This document shows positions 25,194 through 34,812 of a stretch of 64,000 nucleotides of DNA, piece after piece. The DNA is taken from positions 1 to 64,000 of the forward strand of contig NZ_SCVC01000006.1 in NCBI RefSeq assembly GCF_004297405.1, read 5' to 3'. The stretch is from Reyranella sp. (lineage in GTDB: Bacteria > Pseudomonadota > Alphaproteobacteria > Reyranellales > Reyranellaceae). A program made the translations under genes and the position numbers. Under the pieces are notes generated by a model. That model saw only the letters and a program-made list of their open reading frames with translations. It ran no database searches and was not told the origin of the DNA. Numbering within the stretch: the stretch's first letter is position 1; the number at the start of each line of letters is the position of its first letter.

Positions 25194-25318
25194 AAGCCGC
25201 CAACTCTTACTGAGCGAGACTGAACAGCTTCGGGTTTCAGCATGGGGCGCAGCCCCTAGCGTGCGGTTGTGCAGGCTGCGATACGGTATCGAGAATGCGT
25301 GATGACAGGTGAGCAGCG

Positions 25319-26032
25319 GTGACCCGTCCTTCGATGAAACGGCAAGAGCGCTTCTTTGTCGAAGAAGCAGCAAGGCGTTTAGGCAAGATATGGGATTTGG
25401 GAAATGACAGTGAACGGCCCGACTTTGTGACTACTGAAGACGGGGCGCAATTCGGCCTGGAAGTGACCGAGATTTTCCAGGGTGAGCGACGTCAGGGTGG
25501 TTCTGCGTTAAGGGAAAAGGAGTCGCTTGTGCAGCGCTCCGTAAACGACCTTCGACGTCAGTATGAAGCAATTGCCGGCGTTCCTCTGACGGTCCGGTTT
25601 GTCGGCAACATGGAAGCCGACAACCTGACGACTGTGGTCCCTGTGCTCGTGGCGCAAGATTTTCCCTCGAAGCCAATCAGCTACCGATTCGAGTACGATA
25701 CTACTGCTCTGTATCCCGACCGCGCTCCGCTCCACGTATATGTTACGAAGGGACTACGGCCAGAGTGGTACAGCGTGAATGATCGCGTGGGATTTGTAGA
25801 CCGGAAGCCACATCCAACCATAGCTACCGCGATCAAGAGAAAAGCGAACAGGTTGGCTCAGTACAGGGCCACTGTTGGAGATGATGTACGTCTCCTGATC
25901 GTAGCGAATCGCCTCCACAACAGCGGCAAACTACTACTTGAGGATGCAGCCAGGTTTGATTTCCATGGGTTCAGCAAGGTGTATTTCTTTTCTTACCCGG
26001 AGGCTGTGGCTGTCTTGAATCGCGCGCGCTAG
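25319..26032 (+). CDS. Uncharacterised protein
   Basis: A 237-residue cytoplasmic protein with codon use less GC-rich than its neighbours, hinting at recent acquisition. PDFVTTEDGAQFGLEVTEI (residues ~34-52) faintly recalls PD-(D/E)xK nucleases, but the Lys is missing (E-V-T), so I do not assign that function. GTG start with AGGTGAG upstream; an ATG five codons later is possible. Confidence 0.6.
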   Translation: MTRPSMKRQERFFVEEAARRLGKIWDLGNDSERPDFVTTEDGAQFGLEVTEIFQGERRQGGSALREKESLVQRSVNDLRRQYEAIAGVPLTVRFVGNMEADNLTTVVPVLVAQDFPSKPISYRFEYDTTALYPDRAPLHVYVTKGLRPEWYSVNDRVGFVDRKPHPTIATAIKRKANRLAQYRATVGDDVRLLIVANRLHNSGKLLLEDAARFDFHGFSKVYFFSYPEAVAVLNRAR

Positions 26033-26093
26033 ACGTCGCTGAGTGAGGACACTCGAAGGACGCAAAGTGGGCGGAGTGGCGCGCCGCCAGCGC

Positions 26094-26639
26094 TCACTGC
26101 GCCAGGTTGAACGACTCCAGGAATCGCCGCGTATCGGGGCGTGTCTCGACGCCGGCCTTGCCGTCGACGACGAGCTGGTAGAGGCGGCCACGGACCCAGT
26201 AGACGCGGGTGACGGCGACGTTGCCGTTGGCCTGCACGACCGTGTACTCGCGGCCCTCGGAGCGGCCGAGCTGCAGCTTCTTCTCATCGCGCCAGGTGTT
26301 GCCGGCGGCGGAACCGTTGCGCACCTGCGTCAGGATCACGTCGGCCGCGGCGTTCTTCGTCACGCTCGCGGGATAGTCGACATAGGAGGCGACATAGGCC
26401 ACGCGATCGACGACGGCGGTTGCCTCCGCCATCGGCACGGTGGTGCCGCCGCCGGTCGGCACGGGTACGGTCGCGGTCCTGGGGATCGCCGGCATCTCGA
26501 CGCGATAGCGGCCGCCGTCGGGCTTGTACTCGATCCAGCGGGTCGGATTGTAGGTCTGCGCACTGGCCGCACCGGCAAGGGCAGCGAGGCCGGCGAGCAT
26601 CAGGGTTGCCGTTACGAACCACATCACAAAACGGGTCAT
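26094..26639 (-). CDS. Secreted paralogue pair, second gene
   Basis: A 181-residue exported protein: signal peptide (about 1-27, ending ASAQ), then WIEYKPDGGRYRVEMPAIPR, VAYVASYVDYP and a C-terminal RGRLYQLVVDG ... TRRFLESFNL. It is clearly related to the gene just upstream (same YRVEMP and RRFxxSF landmarks), with which it shares a 4-bp stop/start overlap. Function unknown. Confidence 0.75.
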   Translation of the reverse strand: MTRFVMWFVTATLMLAGLAALAGAASAQTYNPTRWIEYKPDGGRYRVEMPAIPRTATVPVPTGGGTTVPMAEATAVVDRVAYVASYVDYPASVTKNAAADVILTQVRNGSAAGNTWRDEKKLQLGRSEGREYTVVQANGNVAVTRVYWVRGRLYQLVVDGKAGVETRPDTRRFLESFNLAQ

Positions 26640-27184
26640 GGTCTCACGAGGCTGAAGGAATCGAAGAAGCGGCGGGTCTCGGGCCGGGAGTCGAGGCTGC
26701 TGGCGCTCTCGTTGCGCGCGATCATGATCTGGAAGATGCGATTCTCCCACCACACGCCGCGTATGATGAACGCGCGGCCGTCCCTGTCGACGACGATGAA
26801 TTCGCGGGCGGGCGCGCCGCTGATGGTGAGGGGCGCATCGCGGCGCAGCCGGCGCTTCTGTGCGATGCCCTGGCGCAGGCTCCGGAATATCTCCTCCGGC
26901 GACATGCCGCGGGTGAGTTCGGGAGGATAGTCGGTATGCGCCACGGCGTAGACCGTATCGTTCTCTTCGACGATCGCCTGGATCTGCGGCACGGTGCGGC
27001 CGTCTTCGGTCGGTATGTCGTCGGTCTTGATCACAGGCGTGCCCGGCATTTCGACGCGGTAACGTCCGCCCGCAGGGCGATATTCGCGCCAGGTGGGAGT
27101 GCCCGACGTCTGGGCTTCCACCACAACCGGTACCACGAGTGCTAACGCCACGCTTACACACAATGCCAGGGTCGTGTGATGCAT
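26636..27184 (-). CDS. Secreted paralogue pair, first gene
   Basis: A 182-residue exported protein with a signal peptide (about 1-24, ending VEAQ) and the pattern WREYRPAGGRYRVEMPGTP, VYAVAHTDYP, TRRFFDSFSLV. Paralogue and operon partner of the following gene, likely a tandem duplication. Divergent from the propionyl-CoA synthetase gene. No enzymatic motif recognised. Confidence 0.75.
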   Translation of the reverse strand: MHHTTLALCVSVALALVVPVVVEAQTSGTPTWREYRPAGGRYRVEMPGTPVIKTDDIPTEDGRTVPQIQAIVEENDTVYAVAHTDYPPELTRGMSPEEIFRSLRQGIAQKRRLRRDAPLTISGAPAREFIVVDRDGRAFIIRGVWWENRIFQIMIARNESASSLDSRPETRRFFDSFSLVRP

Positions 27185-27309
27185 GTCTTCCCCCAGGTCC
27201 GACTGCAGGACGGATAGTCTCACATCCGGATTGCAGCGGTCCATGGCCGGGGTTAAGCCTGCCCTCGACACGGAATGAAGACCTGCCTCTGGCAGGGGAG
27301 GAAAACACC

Positions 27310-29214
27310 ATGGCGGTCGGGGACAAGTATCGCGCGGTCCATGCGCGCTCGCTGAGCGATCCGGAGGGATTCTGGGCCGAGCAGGCGGCAGCGATCGACT
27401 GGTCGCGGCGCTGGGACAAGGTGCTCGATGGCGCCAACCCGCCCTTCTACCGCTGGTTCGAAGGCGGCGAGCTGAACGCCTGCCACAATGCGCTCGATCG
27501 TCATGTGGATGGCGGCCGGGCCGAGCAGGTCGCACTGATCTACGACTCGCCGCTGACGGGGACGAAGAAGCACTTCACCTATCGCGAGATGCGCGATCAG
27601 GTGGCTCGCATCGCCGGCATGATCGCCGCGCAAGGCGTGGGCAAGGGCGACCGGGTCATCCTCTACATGCCGATGATCCCCGAGGCCGTGATGGCGATGC
27701 TCGCCTGCGCGCGGCTGGGAGCGGTGCATTCCGTGGTATTCGGCGGGTTCGCCGCCAAGGAGCTGGCGAGCCGCATCGACGATTGCGCGCCCAAGCTGAT
27801 CCTGACGGCCTCGTGCGGCATCGAGCCCAATCGCATCGTGCAGTACAAGCCGATGATCGATCAGGCGATCGAGCAGGCCACGCATAAGGTGCCGCGGGTG
27901 ATCCTGCTGCAGCGGCCGCAGGCCGAGGCGACGATGGTGAAGGACCGCGACCTCGACTGGAACGAGGCGCTCGCCGCCGCCAAGCCGCACGCCTGCGTTC
28001 CCGTGAAGGCCACCGATCCGCTCTACATTCTCTATACGTCGGGCACGACCGGCCAGCCCAAGGGCGTGGTGCGCGACACCGGCGGCTACTGCGTGGCGCT
28101 GTCGTGGTCGATGAAGAACCTCTACGGCGTGCAGCCGGGCGAGGTCTACTGGTGCGCCTCGGATATCGGCTGGGTCGTCGGCCACAGCTACATCGTCTAT
28201 GGCCCGTTGATCCATGGCGCGACCACCATCCTCTACGAGGGCAAGCCGGTGGGCACGCCCGATGCCGGTGCCTTCTGGCGCGTGATCTCTGAGCACAAGG
28301 CGATGGCGCTGTTCACCGCGCCGACGGCGTTCCGCGCCATCAAGCGCGAGGATCCCGACGGCAAGCTGCTCAAGACCTACGATCTCTCGAACTTCCGCAC
28401 GCTGTTCCTGGCGGGCGAGCGCGGCGATCCGCCGACCGTCGAGTGGGCGCAGAAGATGCTGGGTGTGCCGGTGATCGACCACTGGTGGCAGACCGAGACT
28501 GGCTGGGCGATCTGCGGCAACTTCGTGGGCGTGGAGGCGATGCCGGTGAAGCTCGGCTCGTGCTCGATGCCGGCGCCGGGCTGGCAGCTCGACGTGCTCG
28601 ACGAGAACGGCAAGCCGATGAAGGCGGGCGAGGTGGGGGCGCTGGCAGGCAAGCTGCCGCTGCCGCCGGGCACCTTCCCGACGCTCTGGAATGCCGACGA
28701 GCGCTACAAGCAGAGCTACATGGCCGAGTTCCCCGGCTACTACAAAACCGGCGACGCGGGCTTCATCGACGCCGATGGCTATGTCTCGGTGATGACGCGG
28801 GTCGACGACGTGATCAACGTCGCGGGCCACCGTCTCTCGACGGGCCAAATTGAAGAGGTGCTGGGCGCCCACACCGACGTCGCCGAGTGTGCGGTGATCG
28901 GCGTAGCCGACGAGCTGAAGGGGCAGGTGCCGCTCGGCTTCCTGGTGCTGAAGGCCGGCGTCAACCGCCCGCACGAGGAGATCAAGGGCGAGGTGGTCCA
29001 GATGGTGCGCGACCGCATCGGCCCCGTCGCCTTCTTCAAGAGCGCGCTGGTCGTGCAACGCCTGCCCAAGACCCGCTCCGGCAAGATCCTGCGCGGCACC
29101 ATGCAGAAGATGGCCGACAATCTTCCGTGGACCTTGCCTGCAACGATCGAAGACCCCGTCGTCCTCGACGAAATCAAGGACGGGTTGAAGGGTGCGGGGT
29201 TTGCCAAAGCGTAA
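27310..29214 (+). CDS. prpE: Propionyl-CoA synthetase
   Basis: A 634-residue AMP-forming ligase that activates propionate (and possibly acetate) to its CoA ester. PrpE-like landmarks are NACHNALDRHVDGGRAEQ near the start, the ATP loop YTSGTTGQPKGVVRD, WWQTETGW, and the C-terminal TRSGKILRGTM with the acetylatable catalytic Lys. Length fits PrpE (about 630). ATG with GGGAGG upstream. No methylcitrate-cycle genes are adjacent. Acetyl-CoA synthetase activity cannot be excluded. Confidence 0.88.
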   Translation: MAVGDKYRAVHARSLSDPEGFWAEQAAAIDWSRRWDKVLDGANPPFYRWFEGGELNACHNALDRHVDGGRAEQVALIYDSPLTGTKKHFTYREMRDQVARIAGMIAAQGVGKGDRVILYMPMIPEAVMAMLACARLGAVHSVVFGGFAAKELASRIDDCAPKLILTASCGIEPNRIVQYKPMIDQAIEQATHKVPRVILLQRPQAEATMVKDRDLDWNEALAAAKPHACVPVKATDPLYILYTSGTTGQPKGVVRDTGGYCVALSWSMKNLYGVQPGEVYWCASDIGWVVGHSYIVYGPLIHGATTILYEGKPVGTPDAGAFWRVISEHKAMALFTAPTAFRAIKREDPDGKLLKTYDLSNFRTLFLAGERGDPPTVEWAQKMLGVPVIDHWWQTETGWAICGNFVGVEAMPVKLGSCSMPAPGWQLDVLDENGKPMKAGEVGALAGKLPLPPGTFPTLWNADERYKQSYMAEFPGYYKTGDAGFIDADGYVSVMTRVDDVINVAGHRLSTGQIEEVLGAHTDVAECAVIGVADELKGQVPLGFLVLKAGVNRPHEEIKGEVVQMVRDRIGPVAFFKSALVVQRLPKTRSGKILRGTMQKMADNLPWTLPATIEDPVVLDEIKDGLKGAGFAKA

Positions 29215-29220
29215 GGAAAA

Positions 29221-29343
29221 GCCCTCATCCTGAGGAGGCGCCCTCATCATTCATGGGGCGCCGTCTCGAAGGATGGGCAACAGACAGGGTGTTCGTTCCC
29301 ATCCTTCGAGACGCGCTCCTTTGGAGCGCTCCTCAGGATGAGG
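29221..29343. repeat. Intergenic dyad repeat, family B (inverted pair, variant tips)
   Basis: Left arm CCCTCATCCTGAGGAGGCGCC with tip hairpin GGCGCCCTCATC ... GGGGCGCC, then GTCTCGAAGGATGGG. Right arm CCCATCCTTCGAGACGCG with tip CTCCTTTGGAG and CTCCTCAGGATGAGG. It sits between prpE and the hydroxyacyl-CoA dehydrogenase. Confidence 0.9.
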
Positions 29344-29372
29344 TTGGTTTTGTAGTGAAGAAGGACAGCAAT

Positions 29373-30887
29373 ATGACTCTCGATATCAACCGCTCGGATC
29401 TCACCGTGGGCGTGGTCGGAACCGGCGCCATGGGGCGTGGCATTGCGCAGGTGACGGCGCAGGGCGGCATGAAGGCCATCATGTTCGATGCGGCGCCCGG
29501 CGGTGCTGCCAAGGCGAAGGCCGCGATCGTCGAGACGCTGAAGGGCCTCGTGGCCAAGGGCCGGCTGACCGATGCCGACCTCGCCAAAGCCGATGCCAAT
29601 CTCGGCGTCGCCGAGAAGATCGAGGACCTCAAGGGCTGCCATGTCGTGGTGGAAGCCGTGTTCGAGAACCTCGAAGTGAAGCAGAAGCTGTTCGGCGAGC
29701 TGGAAGCGGTGATCGCGCCCGACGCGATCCTGGCGTCCAACACCTCGTCGATCCGCATCGCCTCGATCGCACGCGCGCTCAAGCATCGTGACCGCGTCTG
29801 CGGCATGCACTATTTCAATCCCGTGCCGCTGATGAAGCTCGTGGAGGTGATCCGCACCACCGACACCGCGCAGTGGGTCGTCGATGCCATGGTGGCACTG
29901 GGCAAGCGCCAGACCCGCGTGCCCGTGGTCGTGGGCGACACGCCGGGCTTCCTCGTGAATCTCGGCGGTACTGCCATCGGCACCGAAGGCCTGCGCATCT
30001 ATCAGGAAGGCCGCGCCACACCGGCGCAGATCGACACCGTGATGCGCGAGAGCTGCGGCTTCCGCATGGGCCCGTTCGAGCTGATGGACCTCACCGGCAT
30101 CGACGTGAACTTCCCGGCGCGCAAGATCATCTACGAGGGCTTCTTCCATGACCGGCGCATGACGCCCAGCCCCTATCACGAGAGCCTCTACGCGGCGGGC
30201 AAGCTCGGCCGCAAGACGGGTGGCGGCTGGTACGCCTACGACGCCAAGGGCGCGAAGGTCGATCCCGGCAGCGATCACCTGCCGTCGGTCGAGGCGGCCA
30301 AGAGCGTCGTCATCATGGACACGCATAACAAGAAGCTCGTCGGCCTCGTGAGCGCCGACGGCGCCAAGATGCTGGGCGCCGACGACGGCAAGAGCCCGAT
30401 CCTGGTGGCGCCGATCGGCAAGGATTGCACCACGACGGCGATCGAACTCGGCCTCGATCCCAAGCGCACCGTTGCCGTCGACCTGACGGGCGACATCACC
30501 AAGCGCCTCACCATCATGACCGCACCGGGCGCCGATCCGGTGGTGCGTGACTCGGTAGCGGCGCTGCTCGCCAAGTCCGGCGCCAAGATCACCTTGATCA
30601 AGGACTCGCCCGGCTTCATCGCCCAACGCATGGTCGCGATGATCGCCAACCTCGGCTGCGAGATGGCGATGATCGGCATCGCCTCGGCCGCCGACGTCGA
30701 CACGGCGATGACCTTGGGCCTCAACTATCCGCGCGGGCCGTTGGCGCTGGCCGATTGGCTGGGCGTCAAGGAAACCCACGAGATCCTGGTGCAGGCGCAG
30801 GCCATCACCGGCGACGATCGCTACCGCCCCAGCCAGTGGCTCCGCCGCCGCGCGATGCTGGGCCTCAGCGCCACGACGGTCGAATAG
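29373..30887 (+). CDS. 3-hydroxyacyl-CoA dehydrogenase (PaaH/HbdA-like)
   Basis: A 504-residue NAD-dependent dehydrogenase with a Rossmann domain (VGVVGTGAMGRGIAQ, residues ~11-25; [28 protein letters not shown]) and two C-terminal helical domains, giving the long PaaH-type form rather than the ~290-residue short form. It oxidises 3-hydroxyacyl-CoA to 3-oxoacyl-CoA in fatty-acid or aromatic breakdown. ATG with AAGGAC upstream. Same strand as prpE, but a dyad repeat separates them. Confidence 0.88.
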   Translation: MTLDINRSDLTVGVVGTGAMGRGIAQVTAQGGMKAIMFDAAPGGAAKAKAAIVETLKGLVAKGRLTDADLAKADANLGVAEKIEDLKGCHVVVEAVFENLEVKQKLFGELEAVIAPDAILASNTSSIRIASIARALKHRDRVCGMHYFNPVPLMKLVEVIRTTDTAQWVVDAMVALGKRQTRVPVVVGDTPGFLVNLGGTAIGTEGLRIYQEGRATPAQIDTVMRESCGFRMGPFELMDLTGIDVNFPARKIIYEGFFHDRRMTPSPYHESLYAAGKLGRKTGGGWYAYDAKGAKVDPGSDHLPSVEAAKSVVIMDTHNKKLVGLVSADGAKMLGADDGKSPILVAPIGKDCTTTAIELGLDPKRTVAVDLTGDITKRLTIMTAPGADPVVRDSVAALLAKSGAKITLIKDSPGFIAQRMVAMIANLGCEMAMIGIASAADVDTAMTLGLNYPRGPLALADWLGVKETHEILVQAQAITGDDRYRPSQWLRRRAMLGLSATTVE

Positions 30888-30894
30888 GGCGGTC

Positions 30895-31455
30895 GTGCCG
30901 CGACTGCCTTTGCGGACACTCGTTCTCGGGCTCGCGTTGCTGCTGTGCTTCGGCACGGCAGCCACCGCGCAGCTCAAGAACGAGAACCTGCTGGTCGGCC
31001 TGCCTCAGGGATTCAAGGTGGGCTTCAGCGACTCGCGCAACGGCATGAACATGCAGGAGTGGGTGCCGTCGAACGAGACGGTGCAGAACTGGACCGAAAT
31101 GGTCACGGTCCAGGTCTTCCTGAACCGCACCGATCTCGATCCGGTGAAGTTCCTCGCGACCCTGCAGCAGCAATGGGCCGGCGCCTGCAAGGGCAGCGTC
31201 GCCACGCCGGTCGCGACGAGCCGGGTGAACGGTTATCTCTCGGCGTCGACGCTGCTGCGCTGCCCCTTGCTGGCCTCGACGGGCAAGCCCGAGACGACGA
31301 TGGTGAAGACGATCAAGGGCAACGACAGCTTCTACGTCGTGCAGCGCGCCGTCCGATCCGTTCCGGCGCCTGCGCAGCTCGAACAGACGAAGAAGTACCT
31401 CGACGGCGTCAGCCTCTGCGACACCCGCCTGCCGGCGCATCCCTGCAGGATGTAG
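30895..31455 (+). CDS. Secreted protein of unknown function
   Basis: A 186-residue protein with a signal peptide (hydrophobic LVLGLALLLCFGTAATAQ). The mature part has four cysteines (ACKG, LRCP, SLCD, HPCR) likely forming disulfides. GTG start 7 bp after the dehydrogenase stop, so it may be co-transcribed. No domain recognised. Confidence 0.7.
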   Translation: MPRLPLRTLVLGLALLLCFGTAATAQLKNENLLVGLPQGFKVGFSDSRNGMNMQEWVPSNETVQNWTEMVTVQVFLNRTDLDPVKFLATLQQQWAGACKGSVATPVATSRVNGYLSASTLLRCPLLASTGKPETTMVKTIKGNDSFYVVQRAVRSVPAPAQLEQTKKYLDGVSLCDTRLPAHPCRM

Positions 31456-31486
31456 CTTTGGATACGGCCTGCTGGCGGAAAGACGC

Positions 31487-31684
31487 TCAGCGGTCGGTGA
31501 CGACTCTGACGGGCAGAGGGACCGGACCGTACCTATGGTCGATCTCCTGGCCATTGATCTTAACGATGTCGACCTTCGTTATGCTGTTGGCGCGGGCGGG
31601 CGACACGAGATCCTTGCCGGTCTGGACGACCAGGGCGGCGGCGATCACGGTCAGGACGATCTTGGTGTAGCGGTCTACGAGCAC
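31487..31684 (-). CDS. Small single-pass membrane protein
   Basis: A 65-residue protein whose first 21 residues form a hydrophobic segment after a short basic start (MLVDRYTKIVLTVIAAALVV). The tail ends in VRVVTDR. Small proteins starting DRYTKxVLTVIAAAL are widespread in alphaproteobacteria, but none has a known role that I can name. GTG with GAGGAAG upstream. Confidence 0.6.
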   Translation of the reverse strand: MLVDRYTKIVLTVIAAALVVQTGKDLVSPARANSITKVDIVKINGQEIDHRYGPVPLPVRVVTDR

Positions 31685-31720
31685 GGCGCTTCCTCTCTCA
31701 TGCGGAGCACGAACGATAGT

Positions 31721-32200
31721 TCATCGCGGGAGCTTCTTGCTCATATAGACCGTGATGCCGTTCAGGTACGGCTCTTCGCGGTCCACGACGTAGCCGAGGC
31801 GGCGGTAGAGCGCGACGTTGGCCTCGAAGGCGGCGTTGGTCAGCAGGCGGGCCTCGAAGCAGCCGACTGCGCGGGCGATGCTCTCGGCATGGTCGAGCAG
31901 GCGCCGTCCGATGCCGCGGCCCTGGGTCTCCGGCGCGACCGCGACATTCTCGATCCAGATATGATCGTCGCGCTGCATGGTCTCGATCACGCCGACGATC
32001 CGCCCGTCGGCCTGCCCACCCTCGACGATGACGTCGAAGCGATGCTCCTTCAGCGCCTTGTCGTAGTCGACGCGCATCGGCAGCGGCTCGCGGCCGATCG
32101 CCGGCACCCATCGCGCATAGGCGGCGCGCACGATGCCGGCGATGGCGGCAGCCTCCTGCGGTTCGGCAGGTCGAAGCTTGATGTGAGGATCGCTTGTCAT
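31721..32200 (-). CDS. GNAT acetyltransferase
   Basis: A 159-residue GNAT protein: IKLRPAEPQEAAAIAGIVRA at the start and the acetyl-CoA loop VAVAPETQGRGIGRRLLDHAE (split here as VAVAPETQ and GRGIGRRLL) in the middle. It ends NVALYRRLGYVVDREEPYLN. The start with GGAGAAC upstream is preferred to one eight codons earlier. It lies just beyond the terminator of the kinase operon, so it is expressed separately. Substrate unknown. Confidence 0.9.
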   Translation of the reverse strand: MTSDPHIKLRPAEPQEAAAIAGIVRAAYARWVPAIGREPLPMRVDYDKALKEHRFDVIVEGGQADGRIVGVIETMQRDDHIWIENVAVAPETQGRGIGRRLLDHAESIARAVGCFEARLLTNAAFEANVALYRRLGYVVDREEPYLNGITVYMSKKLPR

Positions 32201-32224
32201 GGCTGTTCTCCAGAAAACGGACAC

Positions 32225-32255
32225 AAAAAACCCGCCGACCGGGCGCGGTGGCGGG
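32225..32255 (-). terminator. Intrinsic terminator of the kinase-phosphatase-vWA operon
   Basis: On the minus strand, CCCGCC-ACCG, loop CGCC, CGGT, one bulged base, GGCGGG, then six T. It is a ten-pair GC stem with a U-tract, placed about 190 bp after the kinase stop and before the acetyltransferase start, on the strand that fits the operon. Confidence 0.85.
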
Positions 32256-32441
32256 GGTGCTGCAGACGAACGAGGCGGGGAACTAACTTCCCGCTGGCCT
32301 TCCTGTTCGCACGTTCAGCTCGCCGCGCCGCACCGTGAGGGTGCGTCGGCGTCGCTGCGAGAGGGTGGAAGGCCGCGAAAGCATGGCGTCATCTGAAATG
32401 AGAAGCCGGGCACGGTCAAGCGCACCTGCGCCGGGTCAACG

Positions 32442-34787
32442 TTAGCGGCGGGACGGGCTGGAGCTGGGGCTGGATCTCGACGGCGGTGGCGGTGGCGGTG
32501 GCGGCCGGGAGGGCGGTGGGGCCGCGCGGGGAGTCGGCAGATCAGGAATGAGTCGCGGCGCCGGCGGCGCCGACCGCGGCGGATCGGACGCGAGTTTCGG
32601 TGGCGACGCAGCCGGCGGTTGATAGCGGGGCACGTCGGGGATGAGCTTCGGTGGCGGTGGAGCCGGCTGGGAGCGCGGCGGGTCGGGGACATAGGTCGTC
32701 GCGGGCGCGGTCTGCCGGGGGCGCGGCACGTCGGGGATATATCGCGGCGATGGCGAAGCCGGTTGGGAACGCGGCGGATCGGCGACGGGCCTCGTTAGGG
32801 GAGCGGCCTGCCGGGGAGAGAAAGGGACGGGCGGTTGATAGCGCGGATGGCCGACGTCGCGCTTCAGCGCAGCGGTCTCGCGCGTCTTCAGTTCGTGCCG
32901 CAGAAGCTCGCGATCTACACCGTCCGGCGCGCCGGGCATGGCGAGATTGCGGCTCGCCGTGAAACGGGACATCGCGGCCATGGTAGCCAGTCCCCAAACG
33001 CCGTTGATGGGACCGGGATCGAAACCGAGACTCTTCAATCCCGATTGGAGGTACTTCACCCCCTCGGGTGAGGTCTCGTCGTCCCTGAAGGGGGCGACCG
33101 TGTCGGTGCCGTTGGCACGGCAGAAATCCTCGGGCTCCACGACGAGCACGTCGTTCACCAGACAGGAAGCCATCGGACCGGTCGCCGCGCTCGACGAGGG
33201 CGGGGCGATGGGTGCCGCAGGCGGAGCGATGGGGCCTGCGGACCGCGGCGGCGGTGGGGGTTGTGGCCGGGCATCGGCGATCAGCTTGTGGCAGTCCGCA
33301 GCGTTGTAGCCCCGCTTCCAGGCCTCTTCGGCCCAGTCGGCCAGATCGCTGTCGTTCGTCCAGCCATAGAAGCTGCCTTCCGTCGCCTTGCGGCAGACAT
33401 CGACGCCGACGCTCTGCGCAGGTGTCGGGTCGTCGGCATTGCGCGTGACGGTCTGCGTCGGGGCAGGGGGCGGTGTCGTCGTGGTGTTCGTCGTCGTCTT
33501 CATGCCGTCGGCACATCGGGCGATGAGCGCCAGCACGGCCCAGGCGATGGCGATCCACATCAGGATTTTTCCGAGCGACGCTCGGCCGGTGCGTGGCGCA
33601 GGCTGGGGCGGCCACGGCGATGGCGCGGGCTGGGTCTGCCAGGGTGTCGGTGCAGGTTGAGGCGCGGGCTGTGGCGACCAGGGTGGTACCGGCGGGGGTG
33701 GCGCGCTCGCCGGCGGTGACCCGAATACATGGCCGCCCATCTGCCGCGGGGCGGCGGGCGCTGCTGCCTGCCGCGCGCGTTGCTGGTCGAGGGTGCAGAG
33801 GCCGCAACCCTTGCTGAAGTGGCCGTGCTCGTTCGGCCGCACCGTGCAGCGGGTGAAGATCTTGCTGGTGATGAGCTTGCGCAGATGGTCGTTCCATTCG
33901 CGCGCCGTGGGGCGCGCTGCCGGATGGCCGGTGAAGGCGCGGTCGAACAGGCTGCGGGTCGAATCTTCCAGAGACTCGTGAATGCTGGCCCGCGCCGGCG
34001 CGACGCGGGACGAGGGCGCGCGGCCGTAGGCGTAGAGGCCGGCGAAGATGCGATCCTGGATCGCGGTTGGCGCGTTGCCCTGCCGGTCGATGCCCTGAAA
34101 GGGGTGAACACCATTGTTGAGCAGGCGGAAGACGATCACGGCCAACGCGAAGAGATCCTGCTCGATGCCGAGCTGCGCCGGTTTCTTTCCGGCAGCCTCG
34201 GGCGCGATGTACTCGAACGAGAACTGATGCGCCGGCCAGCGCTGCGTGCCTTGGATCGAGAAGCCGTCGGTGTCGAGGATCGCGAGATACCAGGCGCCCG
34301 GATAGAAGCGCACGTTCACCGGCTTCATGTCGATGAAGTAGTGCGCCTGCGCGTGCAGCTCGGCCATCAGTGCTGCGAGATTGGCCGCCAGCAGCAGGCG
34401 GCCGCCGTAGAACTCCGGAAGGCCGAGGTTTTGCCGGCTGGAGCGCTGCAGCACGTTCTCCAGCTCCGTCGCTGCCTTGAAGTCGACGATCGGCATGACG
34501 AAGCCCAGGAAGTCGCCGGCACGATCGCTCAGGATCGCCGCCGGCCAGGCGATCTGCACGTACGTTTTGCCGCCCTCGACGATGGGCGGAAGATTGGGCG
34601 CACGCCGAAGCATGTCCTCGACCTTGCCCTGATATTGCCGGCGATCCTCCGGTGTGCGGTAGATCTTCGCCACCAGCTCGGGATGCTGGGCCACCCGGTA
34701 GATGTCGCCCGCAGCGCCGCCGCCCAGCCGCTTTTCGAGCCGGAGCACTTCGCGGCGGCCGCCGAAGTCGGCAAGGACCTCAGTCAC
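32442..34787 (-). CDS. Membrane-anchored protein kinase of a TerY-P-like triad
   Basis: A 781-residue protein. Kinase fold at ~10-310: glycine loop LGGGAAGDIY, Lys41 (VAKIY), catalytic Asp153 in FIDMKPVNV (His and Arg of HRD replaced), and LDTDGF in place of DFG. A short Cys motif (GCGLC) follows, then a proline-rich stretch, a membrane helix (~410-430) and a peptidoglycan-binding-like domain (LQSGLKSLGFDPGPINGVWG). A long Pro-rich tail ends the protein. The gene follows the PP2C gene by 25 bp. The set vWA-PP2C-kinase is the TerY-P arrangement. Its target and stimulus are unknown. Confidence 0.8.
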   Translation of the reverse strand: MTEVLADFGGRREVLRLEKRLGGGAAGDIYRVAQHPELVAKIYRTPEDRRQYQGKVEDMLRRAPNLPPIVEGGKTYVQIAWPAAILSDRAGDFLGFVMPIVDFKAATELENVLQRSSRQNLGLPEFYGGRLLLAANLAALMAELHAQAHYFIDMKPVNVRFYPGAWYLAILDTDGFSIQGTQRWPAHQFSFEYIAPEAAGKKPAQLGIEQDLFALAVIVFRLLNNGVHPFQGIDRQGNAPTAIQDRIFAGLYAYGRAPSSRVAPARASIHESLEDSTRSLFDRAFTGHPAARPTAREWNDHLRKLITSKIFTRCTVRPNEHGHFSKGCGLCTLDQQRARQAAAPAAPRQMGGHVFGSPPASAPPPPVPPWSPQPAPQPAPTPWQTQPAPSPWPPQPAPRTGRASLGKILMWIAIAWAVLALIARCADGMKTTTNTTTTPPPAPTQTVTRNADDPTPAQSVGVDVCRKATEGSFYGWTNDSDLADWAEEAWKRGYNAADCHKLIADARPQPPPPPRSAGPIAPPAAPIAPPSSSAATGPMASCLVNDVLVVEPEDFCRANGTDTVAPFRDDETSPEGVKYLQSGLKSLGFDPGPINGVWGLATMAAMSRFTASRNLAMPGAPDGVDRELLRHELKTRETAALKRDVGHPRYQPPVPFSPRQAAPLTRPVADPPRSQPASPSPRYIPDVPRPRQTAPATTYVPDPPRSQPAPPPPKLIPDVPRYQPPAASPPKLASDPPRSAPPAPRLIPDLPTPRAAPPPSRPPPPPPPPSRSSPSSSPSRR

Positions 34788-34812
34788 GGGACAATCTCAG
34801 GCACGGTTGGGC

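Noticed and set aside
25319..26032. PD-(D/E)xK nuclease assignment for the AT-richer gene
   Set aside because: The expected ExK is E-V-T and no other catalytic pattern is convincing.
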